A stretch of DNA of 11,933 nt from DAOUMU01 sp034409055 (lineage in GTDB: Bacteria > Chloroflexota > Anaerolineae > 4572-78 > J111). Positions 1-6,451 of this stretch are shown here, one piece after another. Within the stretch, counting starts at the first letter, position 1. Each line of letters opens with the position of its first letter. Made by a program: the position numbers and the translations under genes. The stretch spans positions 1 to 11,933 of the forward strand of contig DAOUMU010000524.1 of the NCBI GenBank assembly GCA_034409055.1, given 5' to 3'. The notes beneath the pieces were generated by a model. It was not told the DNA's origin. It did not search any database and saw only the letters and a program-made list of their open reading frames with translations.

Positions 1-1239
1 ACCTTGTCCGGTTCCGAGCCCCATCTTGATAAGACAGTGCGCATTAGCATCGGGCGACTCGACACCTTGATGAACCTGGTCGGCGAACTGGTCACCAATC
101 GCACCCGCCTGTTACAGATCGAAGATATGCTGCGAGTCCAATACGGCAAAGACGGTGGAGTCGGGGCCTTGAGCGAACTGGTTCCTCACTTTAGCCACGT
201 GGTCGACCAGTTACAGGAAGAGGTGATGCGCGCCCGGATGCTGCCCATTTCTTCCCTGTTCAACAAGTTTCCTCGTCTGGTCCGGGACGTGGCCCGCGTC
301 GCCGGCAAGCAGGTCAAGCTAGTGATCGAAGGTGAGGCCACCGAGCTGGATCGGGCAGTCATCGAGGCCATCGGCGACCCGTTGATCCACCTGTTACGCA
401 ACGCCGTCGATCATGGTCTGGAAACGCCCGAGGTCCGGCAGGCAGCGGGTAAACCCTCCACCGGCACCGTGCGCCTGACGGCCACCGCCGTAGAGGGGCA
501 AATCGTGATCACCGTCGCCGACGATGGGAGGGGCATTGACCCCGCCCAGATCCGCCAGGCGGCCGTGCGCAGCGGGCGGCTGATCGAGGAAGAAATGGTT
601 CAATTGACCGAGGACGAGGTCATTGATCTCATCTTCCAGCCCAACCTGTCCACGGCCAGCCAGGTGACCGAAATGTCGGGCCGCGGCGTGGGTCTGGATG
701 TGGTGCGGACCAACATCGAGCGCCTCAGCGGCTCGGTGGTGGTCACCAGCGAGGTGGGGCACGGCACTACTTTTCAACTCACCTTGCCCCTCACCCTGGC
801 CCTGGTGCAGACCATGCTGGTGACCGTGCGCAACACCCTGTATGCCATCCCGGTGACCGGCATTAACGGGGCCTTGTACCTGGCCGAGGCCAACCTGAAC
901 ACGGTCAAGGGGAAACCCGCTCTCGATTGGCAAGGGGCAGTATTACCCTTACTGGATTTGCGTGAATTCTTTGTTCAGCCCTATGTGACCACCACCTCGT
1001 CTAATGGGGTCAAGCCAAGCGTGGTTTTGGTCAGTTGGGGTAAACATCGGGTCGGCCTGGTGGTGGATAAAATCATCGGCCAACAGGAAATCGTGGTCAA
1101 GTCGCTCAGTGCGATGATCGGCCACGTCCCGGGCTTATCGGGGGCAACGATTTTGGGCGACGGGCGTATTGCCCTCATCGTGGATATTCCGGGCTTGATT
1201 AATGCAGCTTTACAAGCCCGCAGGCAGAGAGAAATATGA
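1..1239 (+). CDS. cheA: Chemotaxis histidine kinase CheA, 5'-truncated by window edge
   Basis: The frame is open from base 1, so the gene starts upstream; the TTG at 4 is only an internal codon. CheA autophosphorylates in response to receptor signals and passes the phosphate to CheY and CheB, in a cytoplasmic array with receptors and CheW. The visible 412 codons hold the P3 dimerisation helices (about 10-75, with RLDTLMNLVGELV), the P4 ATPase domain (about 85-265) with N-box HLLRNAVDHG near 129, DDGRGID near 173 and the G2 loop MSGRGVGLDVV near 224, and a C-terminal P5 CheW-like domain (about 266-405). The P1 phosphotransfer domain with its histidine, and any P2 domain, must lie upstream. All visible catalytic motifs look intact. 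The stop overlaps the cheC start (ATGA), showing translational coupling. The identification is secure from these motifs and the che neighbours. Confidence 0.96.
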   Translation, partial: TLSGSEPHLDKTVRISIGRLDTLMNLVGELVTNRTRLLQIEDMLRVQYGKDGGVGALSELVPHFSHVVDQLQEEVMRARMLPISSLFNKFPRLVRDVARVAGKQVKLVIEGEATELDRAVIEAIGDPLIHLLRNAVDHGLETPEVRQAAGKPSTGTVRLTATAVEGQIVITVADDGRGIDPAQIRQAAVRSGRLIEEEMVQLTEDEVIDLIFQPNLSTASQVTEMSGRGVGLDVVRTNIERLSGSVVVTSEVGHGTTFQLTLPLTLALVQTMLVTVRNTLYAIPVTGINGALYLAEANLNTVKGKPALDWQGAVLPLLDLREFFVQPYVTTTSSNGVKPSVVLVSWGKHRVGLVVDKIIGQQEIVVKSLSAMIGHVPGLSGATILGDGRIALIVDIPGLINAALQARRQREI

Positions 1240-1904
1240 CTAAAAGTACAAGCACTAAACGGACAGGCACTAACAAGACAGGTAAACAGCAAATAGAACT
1301 CTGGTCCAGCATCATCGGTAACACGCTGCCCACGGGCATGCTCTGTGCGGCCATGCGGCATACGGCCTATAACCTGTCAGATATGCTCAGACGCCCGGTC
1401 AAAGTGAGCAGCCTGCGGGTCGAAACGGTCCCTATCAACCAGTTGGCCCTGCATACCACCAATCCTGAAGCAGAAACCGTTGGGGTTTACCTGCTCAGCG
1501 GCGACGATTTACCGGGACAGGCCATTCTCATGTTATCTCTGGATGATGCGATGTACATGACTGACTGGCTACTGGAAGCCCGCCCCGGCACAACCACCCG
1601 CCTGGGCGATTTGGAGCGTTCGGCTCTGGCCGAAACCGGCAATTTGGTTCTGTCATCTTTTCTAAACGCCGTGGCCGAGTTTAGTGGAAGACCCCTCCGG
1701 CTCTCGCCGCCAGCGGTGATGGTGGATATGCTGGCCACCATCCTCCAAGTAGCGGTCACACCAGCGGCGGCGATCACCGACGAGGTGCTGATTATCGAAA
1801 CAGATTTTTTGAATGTTGACAGTGCGCTTTTGATGCGGTTCTGGGTGTTACCCGACCCGGCCGTTCTAACTGCTAATGGAAACCAAACAGGATCTGGCAG
1901 ATAA
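1236..1904 (+). CDS. cheC: CheC-family CheY-P phosphatase with one intact active site
   Basis: CheC proteins dephosphorylate CheY-P and bind CheD, linking signal termination to receptor adaptation. The 222-residue product has a lysine/threonine-rich, probably disordered N-terminus (1-18). The second half matches the active-site signature [DS]-x3-E-x2-N-x22-P exactly: Ser129, Glu133, Asn136 and Pro159, in SALAETGN followed by 22 residues and Pro. The first half still aligns with the family around LSDMLRRPVKVSSLRVETVP (47-66). However, the residues expected to be Asp, Glu and Asn of the first active site are not acidic or amide there, so this site appears lost. The ATG at 1236 overlaps the cheA stop by 4 nt, and cheD follows 3 nt after the stop. 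Other members of the CheC/CheX/FliY group are conceivable, but the overall layout and the adjacent cheD favour CheC. Confidence 0.87.
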   Translation: MTKSTSTKRTGTNKTGKQQIELWSSIIGNTLPTGMLCAAMRHTAYNLSDMLRRPVKVSSLRVETVPINQLALHTTNPEAETVGVYLLSGDDLPGQAILMLSLDDAMYMTDWLLEARPGTTTRLGDLERSALAETGNLVLSSFLNAVAEFSGRPLRLSPPAVMVDMLATILQVAVTPAAAITDEVLIIETDFLNVDSALLMRFWVLPDPAVLTANGNQTGSGR

Positions 1905-1907
1905 ACC

Positions 1908-2405
1908 GTGGTCAAGAATTTACGTCCAGTGCCCGTTGGCGAAATGGTCACCAGTGCCGATCCTGACGATGTATTAGTGGTGTACGGCTTGGGCTCATGT
2001 GTGGTCGTTTGTCTGCATGATCCGTTGGTCAGGGTGGGGGGCATCTTGCATGCCCTGTTGCCCACCCCGGTCAGGCATAACGGCCTGGCCGGTCGTCCAA
2101 CCAAGTTTGTGGATCAGGGCTTACCCTTACTGATCGAGGCCCTGGTGGCCCTGGGGGCCAAACCCACCCGGCTGACGGCCCGATTGTGTGGCGGAGCGCG
2201 GATGGTAACTGCCCCGGGATTCAACGACTGGTTGAATATCGGCCAGAAGAACGTCCTGGCGGCTGAGATGGCCCTACAGGCCGGCGGCCTGCGGGTTCAG
2301 GCCAGGGCCATTGGCGGACATGCCGGTCGTACGGTCAAATTTTACATCGCTAACGGCCGGGTAACCGTGAGGAGTTTGGAGCAGGAGGAGCAAGTTTTAA
2401 TCTAA
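1908..2405 (+). CDS. cheD: Chemoreceptor glutamine deamidase CheD
   Basis: CheD deamidates specific glutamines on chemoreceptors and, in Bacillus/Thermotoga-type systems, forms a complex with CheC. The 165-residue product has the family core GLGSCVVV with the catalytic Cys31, and GGILHALLP with the catalytic His48. Later conserved blocks are LCGGARM near 93 and AIGGHAGRTVKFYI near 134. The third triad residue of Thermotoga CheD is a threonine six residues before the cysteine. By ungapped alignment that position is Val25 here. The GTG start lies 3 nt after the cheC stop, and no better upstream start is possible within cheC. An 86-nt gap to cheY holds the heptamer repeats. Identification is firm; full enzymatic competence is uncertain because of the Thr-to-Val change. 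Confidence 0.93.
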   Translation: MVKNLRPVPVGEMVTSADPDDVLVVYGLGSCVVVCLHDPLVRVGGILHALLPTPVRHNGLAGRPTKFVDQGLPLLIEALVALGAKPTRLTARLCGGARMVTAPGFNDWLNIGQKNVLAAEMALQAGGLRVQARAIGGHAGRTVKFYIANGRVTVRSLEQEEQVLI

Positions 2406-2431
2406 ATCGCGGATAGATGCTGAAGGAAAAA

Positions 2432-2482
2432 ACGTGTTGCGTGTTACGTATTAAAGTCATCACGTTTCACGTTTCACGTATG
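2432..2482 (+). repeat. Heptamer (7-nt) tandem repeat block between cheD and cheY
   Basis: Two arrays of 7-nt units can be read directly: ACGTGTT, GCGTGTT, ACGTATT (2432-2452), then after a 9-nt spacer ACGTTTC, ACGTTTC, ACGTATG (2462-2482). All six fit NCGTDTB-like degenerate units. The block ends within the GGAGG ribosome binding site of the first cheY. Short degenerate heptameric repeats of this type are known from several bacterial genomes as dispersed intergenic elements; assigning this block to that class is inference. Confidence 0.75.
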
Positions 2483-2491
2483 GAGGATCAT

Positions 2492-2854
2492 ATGTCAATC
2501 GTTATGATCGTAGATGACGCTCAATTTATGCGGATGCGCGTCGCCAAATTGCTCGCCAGGCACGGCCATCAAGTCATTGAAGCAAAAAATGGGGAAGAGG
2601 CGGTCAAAACTTATCGCCTGCTCACCCCTGACGCCGTGCTGATGGATATCACTATGCCTCATAAAGATGGCCTGACCGCTTTGGCTGAAATTTGCCACTT
2701 CGATCCGCAAGCTAAAGTGATCATGCTAACCGCCTTGGGCCAGCAGGAGATGGTGTTACGGGCCATGAAAGCCGGGGCCAAAGATTTCTTGGTGAAGCCT
2801 TATGACCCTGAGCAAATTATGAAGGCTCTAGAAAAAGTATTAATCTCAGTTTAG
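2492..2854 (+). CDS. cheY: CheY-type single-domain response regulator (copy 1)
   Basis: A stand-alone receiver domain of 120 residues that takes phosphate from CheA and carries the signal to the motility apparatus. The acidic pair is Asp8-Asp9, the phospho-acceptor is Asp52 (VLMDITMP), the switch Thr is Thr80 (VIMLTA), and the conserved Lys is Lys102 (VKPYD). All key residues are present. I chose the ATG at 2492 because GGAGG lies at 2482-2486 just before it. The open frame extends upstream to 2417, but that part translates the heptamer repeat and adds 25 residues without family similarity. A close paralogue follows 52 nt downstream: 74 of 120 residues are identical without gaps by my hand count. 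Whether it binds a flagellar switch or a twitching motor cannot be seen here. Confidence 0.93.
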   Translation: MSIVMIVDDAQFMRMRVAKLLARHGHQVIEAKNGEEAVKTYRLLTPDAVLMDITMPHKDGLTALAEICHFDPQAKVIMLTALGQQEMVLRAMKAGAKDFLVKPYDPEQIMKALEKVLISV

Positions 2855-2867
2855 AATTAGCTAAACT

Positions 2868-2900
2868 CCTGACCTGATTGTAGACCAGGCCAGGAAGGAG
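2868..2900 (+). promoter_or_regulatory. Hairpin abutting the ribosome binding site of the second cheY
   Basis: CCTGACCTG (2868-2876) pairs with CAGGCCAGG (2886-2894), giving a 9-position stem with one A-C mismatch and a 9-nt loop. The AAGGAG ribosome binding site (2895-2900) starts at the very next base, and the ATG of cheY copy 2 follows 6 nt later. There is no T-tract, so this is not a terminator. A role in tuning translation or in protecting a processed 5' end is inference. Confidence 0.45.
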
Positions 2901-2906
2901 ACGCAT

Positions 2907-3269
2907 ATGTCAACAATTATGGTCGCAGACGACGCCCAATTCACCCGGAGGCGCGTTGTCAAGTTGCTCACCAAGCACAACTACGACGTCATTGAAGTGA
3001 AAGACGGTGAGGAAGCGGTCCAGATTTACCAGCAAACCCACCCCGATGCGGTGCTGATGGATTTCGCCATGCCCCGCAAGAATGGCCTGGCCGCTCTGAC
3101 CGAAATTCGCAAGGCCGACCCCCAGGCCAAGGTGATTATGCTCACCGCCCTGGACCAGCAGGTGATTGCCCTCCGGGCCATGCAAGCCGGGGCTAAAGAT
3201 TTCGTGACGAAGCCCTACGATTGCCAGCAGTTATTGGAAATATTACGCAAGGTTTTAGGATGTACCTGA
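2907..3269 (+). CDS. cheY: CheY-type single-domain response regulator (copy 2)
   Basis: A second 120-residue receiver domain with no gap relative to copy 1. Its key residues sit at the same positions: Asp8-Asp9, phospho-acceptor Asp52 (VLMDFAMP), Thr80 (VIMLTA) and Lys102 (TKPYD). The start is set by AAGGAG at 2895-2900, 6 nt before the ATG. Differences cluster around the functional face: VLMDITMPHKDG in copy 1 is VLMDFAMPRKNG here. The C-terminal helix (CQQLLEILRKVL versus PEQIMKALEKVL) also differs, so partner choice may differ. By analogy with other systems with two CheY proteins, one may drive the motor and the other act as a phosphate sink. The sequence does not say which. The stop TGA overlaps the cheB ATG by one base. 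Confidence 0.93.
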   Translation: MSTIMVADDAQFTRRRVVKLLTKHNYDVIEVKDGEEAVQIYQQTHPDAVLMDFAMPRKNGLAALTEIRKADPQAKVIMLTALDQQVIALRAMQAGAKDFVTKPYDCQQLLEILRKVLGCT

Positions 3270-4324
3270 TGAGTTCGTCCCTTAGCGTGCTAATTGTGGA
3301 CGACTCCACCTTTATCCGCCACGTTGTGGCTAAGCACCTGGAGGCCGACCCGGACATCACGGTCGTGGGTAGCGCCCGTGATGGGCTGGAGGCCCTGGCC
3401 CGGATACCGGCCCTCAACCCTGACGTGGTCATCCTCGACGTAGAGATGCCCCACATGGACGGCCTGACCGCCCTGAAGCGAATTATGACCGAGTGTCCCA
3501 CACCGGTGGTCATGCTTAGTGCCTTAACCCAACGGGGCGCCAGCACCACTATCCGGGCCCTTATGCGGGGAGCGTTCGATTTTGTGCCCAAACCGAGCGC
3601 CAAGGTCGACATCCACACCGTTATCGAAGAACTAAAGGTAAAAATAAAAGCGGCTGCCAGCAGCACACGTCTGGCCACCGGGCAGTTACCGCAGAGTGGA
3701 CCGTTAACAATCCGGAGCAGGCAGGGGCCACAACTCCTGCAAAGAGGCGATGCGATCATTGTGATTGGAGCCTCGACCGGTGGGCCACGCGCCTTGCAAC
3801 AGGTTTTATCCAGGTTACCGGCCAACCTGCCGGCGGCCGTGTTGGTAGTACAACATATGCCCCCCGGCTTCACCCAGTCGCTGGCCCAACGGCTGAACGA
3901 AATCTGCCCGCTGAGGGTGCAGGAAGCCGCAGAGGGTGATCGTCTGGCCCGGGGATTGGTCTTGTTGGCCCCGGGTGATTTTCATCTACAGTTCAAAGGA
4001 CGGCGGCAAGTAACCCTGGACCAGGGGCCCCGCCGCCATCACGTTCGTCCCGCCGTCGATGTGACCATGGAGTCCGCCGCTGAATATCACGGTTCCCAAG
4101 TGATTGGGGTGGTGCTGACCGGAATGGGCACAGATGGTACAGCCGGCGCCCACCAGATTAAAGCCGTCGGCGGCCAGATCATCGCCGAACACGAGTCGAC
4201 CAGCGCCGTTTACGGTATGCCGGCCAGCGTCATCAAAGCCGGTCTAGCTGATCAAGTCCTGCCCCTGCCGAAGATAGCCCCGACTTTACTGAAATTGGTG
4301 AATCATGGAAGAAATGGAATATAA
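3269..4324 (+). CDS. cheB: Receptor methylesterase/glutamine deamidase CheB
   Basis: CheB removes methyl groups from chemoreceptor glutamates (and deamidates glutamines) when its receiver domain is phosphorylated by CheA. The 351-residue product has a receiver domain (about 5-120; Asp11-Asp12, phospho-acceptor Asp57 in VILDVEMP, Lys in VPKPS), a linker (about 125-160) and the catalytic domain (about 161-345). The catalytic Ser169 (GASTGG), His196 (QHMPPGFT) and Asp289 (GMGTDG) are all present, spaced as in the enteric enzyme. I placed the start at ATG 3269, with AGGA at 3257-3260 upstream; an in-frame ATG at 3260 would add three residues. The longer frame to 3221 lies inside cheY and is less likely. 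The end overlaps cheR by 20 nt. Confidence 0.95.
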   Translation: MSSSLSVLIVDDSTFIRHVVAKHLEADPDITVVGSARDGLEALARIPALNPDVVILDVEMPHMDGLTALKRIMTECPTPVVMLSALTQRGASTTIRALMRGAFDFVPKPSAKVDIHTVIEELKVKIKAAASSTRLATGQLPQSGPLTIRSRQGPQLLQRGDAIIVIGASTGGPRALQQVLSRLPANLPAAVLVVQHMPPGFTQSLAQRLNEICPLRVQEAAEGDRLARGLVLLAPGDFHLQFKGRRQVTLDQGPRRHHVRPAVDVTMESAAEYHGSQVIGVVLTGMGTDGTAGAHQIKAVGGQIIAEHESTSAVYGMPASVIKAGLADQVLPLPKIAPTLLKLVNHGRNGI

Positions 4325-5156
4325 CTACATCAAACGCCAGGTGATGAAGCTGACCGGCGTAGATTTGAACTGCTACAAAGCCCCCCAGATGCAACGTCGT
4401 CTCAAAGCCTATTTGGTTCGATCGGGTTACTCGAATTGGCCCAAATTCTTCCGTACCATTCGGACGAACCCGGCGGAACTGAACAAGCTCAAGGATTATC
4501 TGACCATCAACGTTTCTTCTTTCTTCCGAGATCCGGAAAAGTACAAATACTTGCAGACATCCATTTTGCCGGAGTTACTCGGGCGTCGCCCCACCCTGCG
4601 GGTATGGAGTGCAGGCTGTTCCCGGGGCCAGGAGATTTATTCGCTGGCTGCCCTGCTGGCCGAAGCCACCGGCTCCTGTGACCAACACAGCCTGCTGGCC
4701 ACCGATATTGATCGTTCCGCCCTGGATTGGGCCCGGGCTGGCGGCCCCTACACCACGGACGACATGGCCAACGTGCCGGCCAATTTGCGTCTCCGCTACT
4801 TTAACGTTCGTGACAATCAGTACTGGATTAACCAAGACCTGCGACGCAGCGTCACTTTCCGCCAGCACAATCTGCTGGCCGACCCGATTGTCGGCAAGTT
4901 CGACCTGATTGTTTGCCGGAACGTGGTCATCTATTTTCAACCCAAAACGAAAGACACGTTGTACCGCCGTTTTTACGACGCTATGCGACTCGGTGGAGTC
5001 CTTTTTGTCGGTGGCACCGAAATCGTGTCCAAAGCAACCGACATCGGGTTTGAAACGGTACACATCTCCTTCTACCGCCGTCCAACCCGGAGCCAGAACC
5101 GGTTAAAGCCGGCTTTTCAAGCCACCAAACGAACCAGGGATAAGCTGGTCGTGTGA
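4305..5156 (+). CDS. cheR: Chemoreceptor glutamate methyltransferase CheR
   Basis: CheR methylates receptor glutamates using S-adenosylmethionine, opposing CheB. In the 283-residue product the N-terminal helical CheR_N domain covers about 5-92, ending with TINVSSFFRDP (67-77). The Rossmann-type methyltransferase domain covers about 97-265, with the SAM loop WSAGCSRGQE (101-110), the acidic ATDID near 140 and CRNVVIYF near 208. There is no C-terminal TPR extension. The start overlaps cheB by 20 nt; an alternative ATG at 4314 would remove three residues. The last 25 or so residues are basic and unlike the family core, and the final 54 bp overlap the 3' end of the convergent hydrolase gene. No terminator is visible after the stop. 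Confidence 0.95.
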   Translation: MEEMEYNYIKRQVMKLTGVDLNCYKAPQMQRRLKAYLVRSGYSNWPKFFRTIRTNPAELNKLKDYLTINVSSFFRDPEKYKYLQTSILPELLGRRPTLRVWSAGCSRGQEIYSLAALLAEATGSCDQHSLLATDIDRSALDWARAGGPYTTDDMANVPANLRLRYFNVRDNQYWINQDLRRSVTFRQHNLLADPIVGKFDLIVCRNVVIYFQPKTKDTLYRRFYDAMRLGGVLFVGGTEIVSKATDIGFETVHISFYRRPTRSQNRLKPAFQATKRTRDKLVV

Positions 5157-6020
5157 CCCCATCTGAGTTATCAGGTCAACCAGCACCGGATAAACAATGT
5201 CAACCCGCTGACCAACCTGGGCTGGGTCAATCAAGTCATGAATTAACCGAAGTTGGACCGCGAATTGATAAGTGTGCAGACGCTCAGGGGTATGACGGTG
5301 CCAGTGGCCCACGATCTCAGCCGTAAGCCGGTTGTTCACGGCCAGGTCATTGGCGTTGGTCACGACTAAAATAGAGGAAGCGGCCGGCTTCGTCCGCCGG
5401 GCATTAGCCCGAACGACCAGACCAAGGCGCAGAATTTGCCCCAGAGCTCGCGAGGAAAAACGAGGATAGGCATAGGCAGGACCGGGCAAGTCAGCTTTGA
5501 GCCTGGGGTCCCACCAGATAAAGAAATTTGGCCAGATCAAGAGCAGGTCCGTCAAGAACCCGGTCAGCCTCGCCGGCACAATCTTCAAGCCAAATGCCGG
5601 GGCAATAATCACAGCTCGATCGATATCAGGGCAGTGCTGGGCCAGCCACCCCGTCAAGACTCCCCCGGCCGAAAAGCCCACAACGGTCACCTGATGGCCC
5701 AATCCCCGGGCAATGTCCACCACCTGACCGGCCAAAACAACCAGTTCTTCTGCGGTCAGTTGGGCCTGAATAGGTGTCATTCGGTCGACCAGCCCGTGGT
5801 GGGGCAAACGGGGAATCAATACATTGTAGCCCCGGTCGTAAAACATCTGTCCCAGTTGGCGAAACTGGTGGGGACAATTGGTCAGACCGTGCCAAAAAAC
5901 AATGGCCCGGTCAACCTTTTGACCATGCGTCAGCAACTGCCAGCGGCAAACCGGATTGACTGCCGGTCCGGTTCTGGCCTGCACTGTTTCGATCTGTTTC
6001 ACCGCCGCTGAATAATGCAT
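5103..6020 (-). CDS. Alpha/beta-hydrolase (serine esterase/lipase-like)
   Basis: A 305-residue alpha/beta-hydrolase, probably a cytoplasmic carboxylesterase or related serine hydrolase; the substrate is unknown. Visible motifs are an HG oxyanion-type segment (FWHGLTNCP, 42-50), the nucleophile elbow GFSAGG with Ser117, an acid at Asp225 (VTNANDLAV) and the catalytic His261 (LIHDLIDP). The triad is therefore complete. A hydrophobic, tryptophan-rich cap segment (about 150-172, LLLIWPNFFIWW) sits between Ser and Asp and may line the substrate pocket or touch membranes. No signal peptide is seen. No good ribosome binding site precedes the ATG. The last roughly 17 residues run antisense into cheR and look like an extension beyond the fold. 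It is not obviously connected to chemotaxis. The fold is confident, the specific function is not. Confidence 0.82.
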   Translation of the reverse strand: MHYSAAVKQIETVQARTGPAVNPVCRWQLLTHGQKVDRAIVFWHGLTNCPHQFRQLGQMFYDRGYNVLIPRLPHHGLVDRMTPIQAQLTAEELVVLAGQVVDIARGLGHQVTVVGFSAGGVLTGWLAQHCPDIDRAVIIAPAFGLKIVPARLTGFLTDLLLIWPNFFIWWDPRLKADLPGPAYAYPRFSSRALGQILRLGLVVRANARRTKPAASSILVVTNANDLAVNNRLTAEIVGHWHRHTPERLHTYQFAVQLRLIHDLIDPAQVGQRVDIVYPVLVDLITQMGSHDQLIPGSFGGLKSRL

Positions 6021-6042
6021 AATGATTGCAGCTTACTTATAT

Positions 6043-6071
6043 TTGACGAATTATGGTCTATATATTAAACT
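6043..6071 (+). promoter_or_regulatory. Candidate promoter for the csp leader
   Basis: TTGACG (6043-6048) is separated by 17 nt from TAAACT (6066-6071), in an AT-rich stretch. The -35 matches consensus at 5 of 6 positions, the -10 at only 4 of 6. If used, it would give a leader of roughly 130 nt before the cold-shock gene, with the hairpin at 6118-6150 inside it. The same gap must also hold the hydrolase promoter on the other strand, for which I found only weak candidates. Confidence 0.35.
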
Positions 6072-6117
6072 TATCGTTGTAGGAAGCAGCAAAACCTGGG
6101 TTTCAACTATAGTAAAG

Positions 6118-6150
6118 AAACGTTCGGTAGCATGGTTCCGAACGTTTTTT
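6118..6150 (+). terminator. Intrinsic-terminator-like hairpin upstream of csp (possible attenuator)
   Basis: AAACGTTCGG (6118-6127) and CCGAACGTTT (6138-6147) form a perfect 10-bp stem with a 10-nt loop, running into a T-tract (6145-6150). By shape this is a rho-independent terminator on the + strand. Yet no complete + strand gene lies between it and the - strand hydrolase start at 6020. It must therefore end a short RNA made from the gap, or act as an attenuator in the leader of the cold-shock gene 60 nt downstream. Confidence 0.72.
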
Positions 6151-6195
6151 GTATAGACCGAAAAACAGGGGGGTTGCCCTATGAAATCTATAGGG

Positions 6196-6202
6196 AAGGA
6201 GG
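6196..6202 (+). promoter_or_regulatory. Ribosome binding site that decides the csp start
   Basis: AAGGAGG is a full-length Shine-Dalgarno match placed 8 nt before the GTG at 6211. It lies inside the longer reading frame that begins with ATG at 6181, so the GTG is the real start and not the ATG. Confidence 0.88.
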
Positions 6203-6210
6203 AAAGCCCC

Positions 6211-6420
6211 GTGAATGAACGTGTCATCGGAACCGTAAAATGGTTCAATAGCACCAAGGGTTACGGTTTTATCAGCCGTGATAATGGACCCGACGTCTTT
6301 GTTCACCATTCTGCTATTCAGGCAGAGGGATTCCGTTATCTCGAACAGGGCGACCGAGTAGAATTCTCAGTCGAACGGACTCCTAAAGGCTTGCAAGCCA
6401 CCAACGTCATCAAATTGTAA
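6211..6420 (+). CDS. csp: Cold-shock domain protein (CspA family)
   Basis: A single cold-shock domain of 69 residues, the usual size for the family. It binds single-stranded RNA and DNA, melts RNA structure in the cold and can act as a transcription antiterminator. RNP1 is seen as KGYGFI and RNP2 as VFVHH, with the N-terminal GTVKWFN motif and the C-terminal ending ATNVIKL. The GTG start gives MNERVIGTVKWFN and is supported by the perfect ribosome binding site at 6196-6202. The gene is monocistronic: a terminator-like hairpin lies upstream (6118-6150) and another directly downstream (6452-6486). That arrangement suggests leader-based control, as is common for cold-shock genes, although a thermosensor cannot be proven by reading. 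Confidence 0.96.
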   Translation: MNERVIGTVKWFNSTKGYGFISRDNGPDVFVHHSAIQAEGFRYLEQGDRVEFSVERTPKGLQATNVIKL

Positions 6421-6451
6421 TATTTAACGGGAGGGGTGATTGGGTCGAACA

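Noticed and set aside
394..933. Long - strand open frame inside cheA
   Set aside because: It is histidine/glycine-rich with no recognisable domain, and mirrors a clearly real cheA frame; a shadow of GC-rich codons.
2432..2482. CRISPR-like array
   Set aside because: Units are only 7 nt, largely without spacers, and there are no cas genes; this is a short tandem repeat.
2417..2491. N-terminal extension of the first CheY
   Set aside because: It translates the heptamer repeats and the ribosome binding site; receiver homology starts at the ATG at 2492.
5436..6011. Long + strand open frame opposite the hydrolase
   Set aside because: It has no domain and no ribosome binding site, and the hydrolase on the other strand has a complete catalytic triad.
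6021..6120. Hydrolase promoter on the - strand
   Set aside because: Several -10-like sequences exist (for example TTTAAT after TTGCTG with 17 nt), but the -35 matches are poor and AT-rich sequence gives such hits by chance.
6181..6210. ATG at 6181 as the csp start
   Set aside because: The perfect AAGGAGG lies downstream of it, inside that frame, and points to GTG 6211, which also gives the normal family length.
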